A DNA stretch of 45,134 bases, taken from Owenia fusiformis. Its lineage: Eukaryota; Annelida; Polychaeta; Sabellida; Oweniidae. Under the pieces are notes generated by a model. The model saw only the letters and a list, made by a program, of their open reading frames with translations. It was not told the origin of the DNA and searched no databases. Position 1 is the stretch's first letter. Each line of letters opens with the position of its first letter. Positions 12,754 to 24,700 of this stretch are shown here, in pieces. Position numbers and translations under genes: made by a program. The DNA is taken from the NCBI GenBank assembly GCA_903813345.2, contig CAIIXF020000007.1, forward strand, positions 26,091,564 to 26,136,697, given 5' to 3'.

Positions 12754-15700
12754 CTAAAACAAAAAATATGAAATAGATTTAGCACTTTGAACCCCGAGAG
12801 TGTTTCCTTGTGCTTCTATACAAATAGGAGAGTTGGATATAAAAATCAAAAATTAAGTTCATTTTTCAGGGGAAAAGCAAAGCTGTGATCAGAGGGGAGA
12901 GACATTACATACAAATATGTACAACAAGTATATATAGCTATATATATTACTATATGATGTATTATGAATTTATACAATTAATGCAACACAACAAGCTCGA
13001 GTACTATCTTTACTTGATGTAACCAAATCTAATTACCACAGTGTGCCAGTGTTTTAAAAATTCAAGTTCAAATAGATAATAAAAAGAAAACTTTGTTTAA
13101 TTTCAAATGGCACGTCAAAACCTAAGTGCTGACCCTACAATGATATCAGCTGATTGTCCAAATGACGCAGCACTTGAGGCTTTGAGTACCTCCTTTGATC
13201 TGACCTTAAATGCAATGCAGTAAAAAATTACCCATGAGAAAACTATCACACTGATGATGTGTTTCATATTTTCTCTCTAAATTTTTCATAACCTGATGTT
13301 CATCCATACAATTTGGAATGTTAATTACATGTCAGTTTGTTCTAATCCTTGCTGATTCCACTCTTTTCACTCATGTTTGTATTTGAAAATATGACCACTG
13401 TGACATTTTTCTTATTGGACGTATATGGCATGATACATGTACCATCATTCAACCTATAATTGGTAATATTTCTTGACAACATAAAGTCATTTTCAAGTTC
13501 CTTCATTCATAATTGATAAACCCATGTGTTCTTGAAGGTCAGTGATGTTTAATTAGCATTACCATTAAGCATGACAGTTTCATAAGTATTTCTATATTTA
13601 ATATAAATTCGATGGTGGCTAAATTCTCTCAATCAATCAGAATCTTTATAACTTGATAATGGACAAATTGCGTGCATGAAAATATTCAAATTGCCTATGA
13701 CCTAGATCCAGGACTCAATACTTCTTGATGATTCTGATGAATTCAATATCAAAGTTTGAGCTTCCAACTCCTCTTATTAGAAAATTGAGAGCCAACGGTA
13801 AGAAACTTTTTGATCGGCCCTTGTATTACATCAACATTATGGCTCATAAAAGGAAATTTAGTAAAATTGAATTCAAGCTAAATTTTGAAAATACTCATTT
13901 GGAATATGTATTGAATTAGAGGTCAGAATTGTTATGGATGTACCCTTATCACATATGTATCAACTCTTTTGAACATTTTAAAGACAAAATAAATAAAACA
14001 CAATATGCACAAATTCACTTACCATACTTTCATATTTGTAAAAAATGTTGGATATACACGCTCTGTTGTTCGCCAATTTGTGACCCCATTGGAATGTGGT
14101 TTATGTGTTACAATATTATCAGCAGTTGCGATGTCTTCCCCCTGCCCAATTTCATCATCCTGGTCGTCATCAAGATCGTAAAACTCATCTTGATCTTTAG
14201 ATGGCGCTCTTCTGTGCCCACCACCACCATGGTCTGATTTATGTGGCGTTTTCTCGGGAATATCATACTGAGACATAGGATCATCTGGTGTGTCATGGTG
14301 ACCATGATGTGTCCTGTGTGCCTTATGATGTGTCAATTTTGGAGTGTCTAGTTCTGATCCTGTTTCACTTCCTTCTGAGGCAGATATCCTAGATCGGGGG
14401 ACAATTTGGACAGAGCTTTCCCTTAAATTGGGAGGCGGAATGTGTCTGAAACATACAAAAATAATAAAACACATGAAATATTTATCATTTAATATACATG
14501 TATATCATTTATAAAGATTAAACCTTTGAGTAAGAGCCATGATTATTATCTTGATTTAAAACAAACAAAATAAATAACTTTTAAAAATTCCCGGGAGAAG
14601 GAAATATTGCTTGTGGTATTGTATTGTGATTTTGATCCAAGTGGGGAAAGGGCAACAATTGAGTATCTTTATTGCTAATTATGATTGATGCACATGATGT
14701 TAAATTAAAATACATATTTTATTAAAGTAAAATAAAAATCTATTGTTTCTCAAAAAACTTAGACTAGGGATAGTTTCAAACAAGTCAATACAGTATATGT
14801 ATTGAAAAAAACACATTCTCATCCACTACAATATACATATATAACATTTTCTGCACAATCAGGTCTGTATATACCAATACTGTGTATATGGAAGAAATAA
14901 ACAATGGTAGGAAGAAATAAACAATGGTAGGAAGCCACAAAAACAGCTGTTTGACATAACAATCATGGCACTTTGACCTGCTAACATTTTATCTCAAAGG
15001 GAGCCAAACACCCATAATCCTTAGCAAAGTCATGGGACTTATTTTGCTATCTAAAATTTGAATGATTCGCATAGCTTTTGGCATTTCTATACAATTAAGA
15101 TTGCTGACTTCATGCCTCACTTGACCCTTCAGTAACATCATTATTTTACTCTCTCTCTCTATTCCACTTTAAAACATTACTCCAATGTCTATGCCTCAGA
15201 TTACTAGCTTATCTATGTATTTCAACATTAGAATCAAAGTCAATATTATCCCAACTCAAAGTCTGAATATCAAGATCGTACACATTGAATCGATGATGGC
15301 CAAATTCTATGTTAATAGAGTACTTGTTTTCTGTTTCACTGATTATCTTTCACACAAATGTATTTTTTAAATTCTAATGAATTTACTTTAAAAACACCAA
15401 AAATAATATTTATCTAATGTTAATGTTTTTAGTTGGGACATCCAGTGCAAAAATCAGTAGCAACATGTGTCCTATTGTCTCCCGTAGGAAACACCTCTCA
15501 GAGCATAGTACTTCAGTATTGTCTCAAGGAGAGTTTTATTTTACTGGATCATATTAACAGTGTAATGCCAAGTAGATTAGATTCACCACTCTTTAATTTT
15601 GAATAAGGGCAGAAATCAATTTTCATGTCACCAGAAGTGGTATCATATTGTCATAGGAACTTTTTATGGACAGTGTTTGGTGTTTGGAGGTCAGTGTTTG

Positions 15701-18700
15701 GTGTCTGTAACAAATGGTAGGTGGTGATATTTTGTGTTTTAATGCCTTGTTATACCTTATTATTTAGAGCACAGTTAGACCTTTAATTCGATGTTTTTGA
15801 AGTCTAATACCTTAGAACTGAATCGCTTGGACCGGACCCTTGGACCAAGAAAAATCACCAAATCAGGAAAGGAATTTAGAATAAAGAATAGATGTGCTGA
15901 CCCTTCGTCATGTTTTGTAATTTAAAACAGAGAGCAAAAGAATGGAATCAGGCAGTAGAGAATAATATTGACAGATATGAAGTGTACTCTAAATACTACA
16001 ATATCTTCTCACCAAAAAACACTGATCGTTTCCAATTTTTTCATCTTCTGATTGCAGGGCTCGCAGACATCAGCCACTGCATTCCTTCCTTCTCCAAAGA
16101 AGACTCAGTTACCATTGCCTTATTCACGCGGTACTAACTTCGACCGTTAATTTGAATTTTTGACCTACCGGATGTTTGAAAATCAAGGATTACGAGTCTC
16201 AAAATGCACCGTTTTTCTTCAAACTTGTTCCATTCAAAGCATAACAAAAATCCCTTTCTGTTGGTACATTATTCTCTTAAACAGAGTCCCTACTTACAGC
16301 GGCATTTTGGTCCCCAGCTGTAAGAAGGCCTTCTCACAGCTGGGGACCACAACGCTGCTAGAATGAGGGACTCTTTACAATAAAGTAATGCATTGACAGA
16401 AAGGCAATTTTGTTTTGCTTTTAATGGTATAAGTTTGAAGAAAAAAACAGTGCAGTATGAGACTCGCAATCCTTGATTTTCAAACATCTGGTAGGTCAAA
16501 AATTCAAATTAACGGTCGACGTTAGTATCGCGTGTTATTGAAGCTCAAAAAGTTTGTAGAAATATTGGTTTCTTTTCATGGAAGAACGAACTGAAGGCCT
16601 GTGTTCGGATGATGCAATTTTTACTCTATTTCGAATTTCAAAACATGACCAAGGGTGGCTGATCTGTTATATTCTCCACTTTACATCCCATATCCTATCA
16701 AGGAGGAATTATTCTGCTTGAGGTAACCTTATGACAGAAAACACTGACCTGTTTCTTGTAAGGAACATTGTGAATATGGAAAACATAATCCATACACTAA
16801 GCAGCAATACAATAATTTTTCTCAAATTCTTCGAGATCCCCGCCATTGTACTCCAGATGTGCTTTGAAGTAATTTTATCTGATTTAATATCCTTTAAATC
16901 CTCCAAAGTTCCTTTAACTGAGATTATTTTAAACTGATCTTTGTTCATATTTGACATTTTGTGGCAATGATTTCTTTCTGCATTGTTTCTTGGTGTCCCT
17001 AAGTTTCAATGTAGAGTACATCTTTATCTTTATATATTGTTTATTCAAAACTAATTGACACAATTCTGAAACGTCGTAATCACAAAGTTCAACAGCTTTC
17101 CAAATTGCTTCAACAAATTAATACCCAAAGTCTTGTTTGTGATCTCAAATAAGGAACTACATTCTTTGAGTGTCTGCCAAGAACTGTGTTTGTGTACATG
17201 TACAACTAACTAGATACCTGTGACTAAAACTACACTTTACTGGAAGCAAAAACATCATGAAGATCACATTGCAAACCAAAATAGAGTGATATGGAGTGGA
17301 ATTAGCAAGGAATAAAGTAAATGGACATGTAGTTGATCCTAAATTATATAGAAATGACAAGAAATCAAACACTGCAGTCACATTTAATAGGAATGAAATT
17401 GATGGGCAGAGAAAACTAAAGCATTCATTTATAGGCTAATTACTCTCTCCAAAATCAGTAAAATTGGTAACTATTTTTTCATTTGGCAACATTACAAAAT
17501 ATGACCAAAAGTCCTTATGATTCCTTGTAATTTCCAAATTCTGTCTATTTAGCTTATTTGTTGCACTAAAGCAAGATATCCCTGATACATAAATCTTATT
17601 CGAGAGTAACATTCATGCCAAGGTTTCTACAGTCCAACACATTGCCACATAAAATGCCTCAACTGCAAGCAACACCATCCTATCATTAACATGAGAGATT
17701 AATGAAATACTTGTGTTTTCTTAGAGCTGTGTTGAAGTCTATCTAGGCTCACTCCAGAATCAGCTGTTCTTTTAATGCACAAAAACAAAGTTCAAATCCT
17801 GTTATACCTCGTGTACTTTTACTTATAATACACAGTAAACAATAAATAAAAAAAAATTATGAGAATCCAGAAAAAAATTTCTCCTTAATTTCCTCTTTTT
17901 ATTTCCTCAAATTTCCTTACTTATTTAAAATAATTAATGTCTATTAATTTTTTATATTATTTCTATTTCCTTTGACTCATGTACTGTAAAAACCCAATAG
18001 ATTGCCGTTGTAATAATTTTCATGGGGTCATATTTAAATATCAAACATACAGTGAAAAGAGTGGAACCGGCAAGAAATAAATAGACCTGATATGTTATTT
18101 TCACTCTGAATTGTAGAGAAATGGAGGAAAATGGGACAGTTAACACAAATCCTGGAGGGGAACCTGTGAAGTGCGATGTACGCAAGATGAAATTTGAGCA
18201 CGGGAAAGAGCTACTGATATCTAAATTATGGTTAATGAATAATCATACAAAAATTCATCAGCTTTATAATCTCCAACACAATACATAGATAATATACACT
18301 CATATATTATTATTGAAGTTCTTAAGACACATGAACTAGATTTAGATGACCTTTTCCCCTTTTTAAAGATAATGCACAAAACTATAGATTAAAATAAATG
18401 TTAATCAGTACGATACTTATTCGGACACATATTACAATTTCCTATAATGCTGAATATATGTTTATTTATTTTAGAGACTTAAAATACAATCTACACTCGA
18501 TAAAAAGTCACAAAATAAAATATGAATCTTTGATTAAGTTTAACAGAGCAAAGAGCAAATGTGTTGAAGATCAGAGAAGACATTTTAGTTAAGTACATTA
18601 CAGTGCTTTAGAACTCATAGCCTTGAATCTCTAGTGTAACATTTATAATCCTATTAAGTAATTAATATACTTTATATCATCATAGCACTTGACATTATCT

Positions 18701-21700
18701 CAAAAAAAGAACTTAAAAGTTAAACTGTACATGTACTTTAGGCCTAAAAGAAATTCAAATGCATAAGAGGGATCTAATGAGAAATGAATTGTATTGCATT
18801 GCATTGCATTTTATTGTATTGTATTGTATTGTTTTGTATTGTATTGCATTACATTGTTTTGTATTATATTTGTACTGTTTTGAATTGTATTGTATTGTAT
18901 CATATTGTATTGTATAATGTTTTGAGCAGTAACCTCTAAGGTTACAATTATCCCTTACTTTACAGTCATGATTTTATGCGTGAAACCATGAAGACAGACC
19001 TACTAAGCCAAGGATCACAGTGTTCCCTTATGTTCACTGATACATACACTGTATACAGGAACATTCATGTACCACAGCCACTTGTATGGGTTATGGATTA
19101 TTCAGTCAAACAACACCCAGGGACACCATCATGAGAATTCATCATTCTGATACTCATAGCATCTTTCTGTTTCACCTGAAACATGGGCTCAGGGCTGAGA
19201 AGAAATGAGATGTCATGGTTTATCATGATGAAAATTCATGGCCTACTATTAGCTTCTATTTCTAGTTGAAGGCAGAAAGATGTGATGAGTTTCAGAATGG
19301 TCAAACATTCTGAATGGTTAACCCAACAAGCAAATTGACCAAGTGTTGACCTGTACCTAGTGGCACTAACTGCTAACTATAATATAGCGCTGAGTATAAA
19401 ATGGAAAAGGTATGATGTCCCAAATGAATAAGTCAAACATATCCCATATATATTGGAAACAATGTCTGTTCACAACTGCTGATTTTCATTCTTTGGGTTT
19501 GTGTAAATGAAAAAGAAGTTGGATTTCTGTCAATAAGGATTAAGTCATCATAAAAAGTCATTTATCATGATTTTATTTATGTACAGTGTATGTAGTTTGC
19601 AATATAAGTAGATGGGAATGTATGTGGGTTGCAATCATGTAGAGTGCAATATATGTGGATTGTAATAGTATTATTTAGTTTGTTAAGTATTATGTAATAG
19701 TATTTTGAGTTTGTTAAGTGCAGTGCTTAAATGTTAATTGCAATAATATTTAAATAAGTACGCTTACCTTTCTGTTGAGGAAGATCTCGTGAAGGGCTAA
19801 AAATAAAAATTAAAAACATGCAGATATGAGGCATTAACATGACAAAATGTCACCACCTGGTTGCACTTTTGTATAAAAAATTGTTAGAGATGTTGCATGT
19901 TGATTCCACATGTTGGTTATGAAAATGGTGAATTGAACAACATGCACTTCATGCTGAATATAATAGCAGGGCTCTCGCCAGGCTTTTAGACTGTGGCGCA
20001 GCACCACACTCTATTTAGCTCCCACCACAACCTCTCGGCAAATCATGACTGTTTCCACAGTCTAAACTTGACTGAATATACAATAATAGCATGTAAAAAG
20101 GATAAAACATAACATAAATATGAGAGCCCAGGAATAGTAAAGTGGGATCCCGGGATTACATTTTTAACATCCAAACTTAAAGGAGATTTTGAAAAGTTCT
20201 TCAAATGTAAAATCTGTTTCATCAAGAGAATATTCAAACAACTGAATGTATTGCTTTAGCAGTGCCATCTATATATTTCTTTATCCCACAGAGTGAAGAT
20301 AAGGGATATAGAGCATTTTTATCATTATATATGTATCGCCCCTGGCATTTAAATGACACAAGCCAATCAGATCACTAGAGATACAGATCACCAATAAAGT
20401 TTATCTAATTTTTTCCCAAAATCCTTATTACCCCAATATTATTAACAAGTAGGAGAGGAAAGTAGGAGATCATATAATATGAAAGACTATAAAGGATCAT
20501 TAAATTAAATCATCATCTAAATTAATCATATGTACAACACATAAAGCCATTTTACAATACATTAAGCCAACTTACAATGCATATTGTCAATTTACAATAA
20601 GTATATTAATTTACAACACAAGAAGGCACTTAACAGAACACATGAAGTTAGCTTACAACACAAAGTCAACTTACAATACATATAGTCAATTTACAATACA
20701 ATACATAAAGCATCTTACATTATAAGAATGCACTTTACAACATATAAAGTCAGTTTTACACAAAGACAATTTACAATACATAAAGTCTATTCACAATACA
20801 TAAAGAATCTTACACAACCAAAACGGTTCATTGTCTCTCATCCTTTTTGATTTAAAATATTGGTTTAAAACTCATCTTATACTGCAACCAAGTGCCATAT
20901 ATTCGAAGGATTTAAAGGTGAATATATCAATGAATATGAGGGGATAAATTTCAATTGTTAGTGATCGTCAATTTCAAAGGAAGGGGCATTTAAAGACTAA
21001 TTGCTAAATGGTCAATTACACTTTTGGGGAGGGAAAGAATGGAGTCAGTGTTATGTGAATTATTGTGAACACATTAATGCAACAAAGATGATATATCGAC
21101 CCAGGATCTGTTTTTGGAATTATTGTAACTTGGTCGCAAGTCATTGCTTATTTATAAAGGTATTTTAGTAATTGCAAGTTATGGTCTTTCAAAAACAGAA
21201 CTCTAATCTTTAAGGAAGACTTGGACAGAGAAATTCCTGATAGCAAAGGAGTCCTGCCACCTTTTGATAATGAGAGAAACTTTGAAAAATTGGCTATCTT
21301 GATAATGTCATAGACTGCATTCTTTTAAATTAGCAATAAGTTAATCTTGTTTTTTCATGGTCAGATTTCTACCTACAACCAATGACATCATCAATTTGGC
21401 CAATGTATCATAGTTTTTCTAATATATCAAAAAATGGCAGATTTATCGAAACGATTTGTTCTTTATTTTTAATTGGATATAAGACAAGATCATTGCAAAA
21501 TTCTCATTTCTACAATTTAGACCTAAATTGGTCAAAATATACCAATCAAGGGATTCTCTAGCCGGGAATGTAGATTTTTTTAAAGGAAGGGAATCAAACT
21601 ATCGGAATGAGTAAGAGATTAAGTAGCTCTCAGTGGTCTCCCCAGCATTAAAGCAAGTGGGCGCAGCACCCACCTGAGATTTTGAAAACAGCCTTGCACC

Positions 21701-24700
21701 CACCTGAAAATCCATTTGCACCCACTTGAAAAAATAAGAAAAATCATGAAAAATTGGTATATTTTGACCAATTTAGGTCTAAATTGTAGAAATGAGAATT
21801 TTGCACCCACCTGAGAAAAAATCCTGGGGAGATCACTGGCTCTATTCATTTATTTTAAAGTGAAGGTGTCCGAAATGTATGACAACCAATACAAACTTAT
21901 TAACACCATGGCAACCAATGCAAGCTTATAAACAACTAAAGCCTGACCAGGGCACCATCCCAAGCATGGGTATTATGTTACCTTCTTTGAAGCGCTTGAT
22001 CTAGTTGGGGAAGATGGAGCGAGGGCGGAATCAGTGACGTGAGTTGGAGTTGACGTATAACATACATGGTTGCTGGCCAGCCGCATACAGTCATCTAAGG
22101 TTGCCACAAAATGATCACAGGTTGCCTTCATTAATGACGATGCTTCATCAAGTTTCTGAAATGTATGAATATTAGCTTGAAGGATAACGTACAATGCTTC
22201 AAAGGGTTTACATAAAATACCAACAAAATCACTTATCCTTTTTTCCTTAATAACAGCAAAAAATAGAACAAATGCAGATAAATAGGCAATCATTTTCAAA
22301 ATGCAATAATTGGGGAAATGTCAAATTAGCTATGAGCTACGCTTCCGAGTTTTTATATAAATAATTAATAATAAAATTGCTCCAATAATTTTCCAACGAT
22401 CAAAATAACTGACATATTTTTGAAAAATTGATTTTTTAACTTCATGTGACAAGTAATATTTTGTATAAAAATTCTCCTAACTTTATGATGTTCACAAGTT
22501 TATTCAAGACATCAGATTCAGATTACTGGAATTTGAGTTATAAGTACAGTAATCCCACCCGTGAGTTTTTATGTTGACAAGCCCCTTCACTGTTGCCTAT
22601 CTTCTAAGACATATGTGTTCCTGATAAAGAAGGGATTTATTCAAGTTTCCGTTTTACCTCAATATCTGGTTGTTCTCGATTGGCTATTGCTAGTTTGATC
22701 CCAAGTACTTGTTGCATAAGGACATCGCAGTAGAGACGCAGTTCTGATTTCTTTGCCCTCAAGTCATCAGACGTGCCAAGTCCTTCTACAATAAATTATG
22801 ATATCCTTTTGATAACAAAAAATACATTCTACATTAAAGAGAGAATCAGAGATAGCGAGCAGGCTAAACGAAAAATTGTTTCAATCTTAGAATATTTTTG
22901 GCTCATGTCATTCCTTGTCATGTCTATTTTCTAAAAATCACAAAAGTGCATACTTTATTCAAGGAAAACGAAAGATTTTTACAATAATGTATTATTTCTC
23001 TATAAGAATGGTTACCATTCTTATTATTTGGGAGAGTTTGAACATTTTTCACCCATTTTTGCACTTTGAATCATTAATAACTTCACCTATATATAACATA
23101 TTGTTAATCTTTTGGGAGATATTGTATTTGATATTGTAAGGAATAGATTGGTAGGTCAATTATGCAAATCGCTTGTAATTTTGTCACCCCCAATAGATCT
23201 GATTCTGCCTTTAAAAGGCAGGAATAGTAGATTATGAAGGCTGTATGACTCACACTCATTGAGATACTTTGATAATGGCTTTACTTCTGCAGTAGACATA
23301 TATTAAGTAGATATTTGATTGTTATACCTGGTTTTTTAATGGTCCTGCCATCTTGTGTAAGACACGCCTTGCATGTACCAAGTGCGACTAGCCAGAGTTG
23401 ACGCTCTTGAGGGGTGGCTGCTTTCAAGTAAAAGTGGGCTTCACCAGGAATGATCAAGTCTAATCGTGATCTGTCTGTGTTATGTACTGAAAATCAAATT
23501 AAACAAGGCATTAACATGCAAAATGTCACCACCTGCCACTTGTTACAGACGCCGAATGTAGACCACAGAATGCTGACCACTGAATGTGAAACATCAACTG
23601 CCAAACACTATGCACAAAAAAGACCATAACGATATGCCATGACTTAAAAAGCTACCTTTTATAAACAATCAATGTTTTGGAAGCACTGGGCCACCTTTTA
23701 GGGGAGAGTAAAAGAGAGAGAGAGGAGGAGGGTAATAGGTGTCCTTTTTGAGGAAATATTAGAGCATAGAAAGATGATGCCTACTTTTTAGTATGCATTC
23801 ACAGTATACTTGGAGAAAATAATACACTTTTCTGAACACTCCTCAAGTGTTTTATTGTCATTACTATTTCACAACCCAATAAAATTGTTATGACATTCAT
23901 TCATTTTAAAATGGAAAATACAGTGGAAAAGAATGGAATCGGAAGTGAATAAAGTGAATCGATATAAGCGTAACACTCTAAACTATATAGAAATGCAAGA
24001 AAGGAATATAGTTCATTCAGATTTTAAAGATCAAAGTGTTAAAGATGCATTAGCGGAGAGAACATTTAAACATCGGAAAGGCAATAAATGTGATTTACTG
24101 ACTGCATAAGCCTGGACAACAATGATGTTTTTCTGTAGCTTTAAATAAAACACATTTCTTGTTTGTTTATCCAAATACAATAAAAAATTTTATCCAAATA
24201 CAATAAAAAAGGAAACATTTATGAAAAACATGCACCTACATGTAGGAGTGTTATAAAATCAGTACTGTATAATCTTCTAACAAGACCAACTACCCCGGTC
24301 TATTAGGTCCCCAGTAGGTCAGTGATGTGACAGGGATAGGGCATGTGGGACAGGCCCAGAAGTCAGCTTTTGCCAAGGGTGGGTTCACTTTTTTAAAATC
24401 CATGGGGGTTCACATTTGATCATTTTAGCCCTAAATCTCATGATAACCTTCCTTGATCAGAGAAATCTAAGGCAAGATATACTTTGTGGGTCACATGCAC
24501 ACGAAATAGTTTGTTTCAGCAAAGAACAAAACCATGATATCATAGACTCACCAATGACATCACAAACAGAGAGTTTGACGGAACCTTTACAGCCATTGTT
24601 GACATCATCTTGAGCTTTATAATATGATAATATGCCATTTTCTAGCACAAACCAGCGAGGCTGCCAGCCTGAAAGAATATGGATAAAAAATATGGATATA

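Larger units (their letters stand above)
14446..19767 (-). other. PLEKHA8 intron 6
   Basis: The longest intron (5.3 kb) carries a 20-bp tandem duplication (14891-14930), a repeat copy (15669-15750), a 410-bp palindromic element (16125-16534), inverse copies of the 'CCACTCTATTTTTCAT' family at about 17225-17390 and 18000-18130, a pentanucleotide tract (18789-18912) and a fold-back repeat (19144-19302). No extra exon was supported. Confidence 0.55.
19797..21981 (-). other. PLEKHA8 intron 5
   Basis: It holds the repeat copy 19829-19866, a degenerate minisatellite (20528-20815), an inverted segment (21498-21545) and a MITE (21631-21838). Confidence 0.55.
23487..24551 (-). other. PLEKHA8 intron 2
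   Basis: It contains the repeat copy 23503-23609, a 'GGAAAAGAATGGAATC' family copy at about 23895-24000 and a 23-bp tandem duplication (24166-24211). Confidence 0.5.

Noticed and set aside
14108-14305. Second minus-strand frame inside PLEKHA8 exon 7
   Set aside because: It is an out-of-frame shadow of the real linker exon.
16160-16499. Two similar open frames on opposite strands (..[10 protein letters not shown]..)
   Set aside because: They are mirror images produced by the arms of the palindromic element, not genes.
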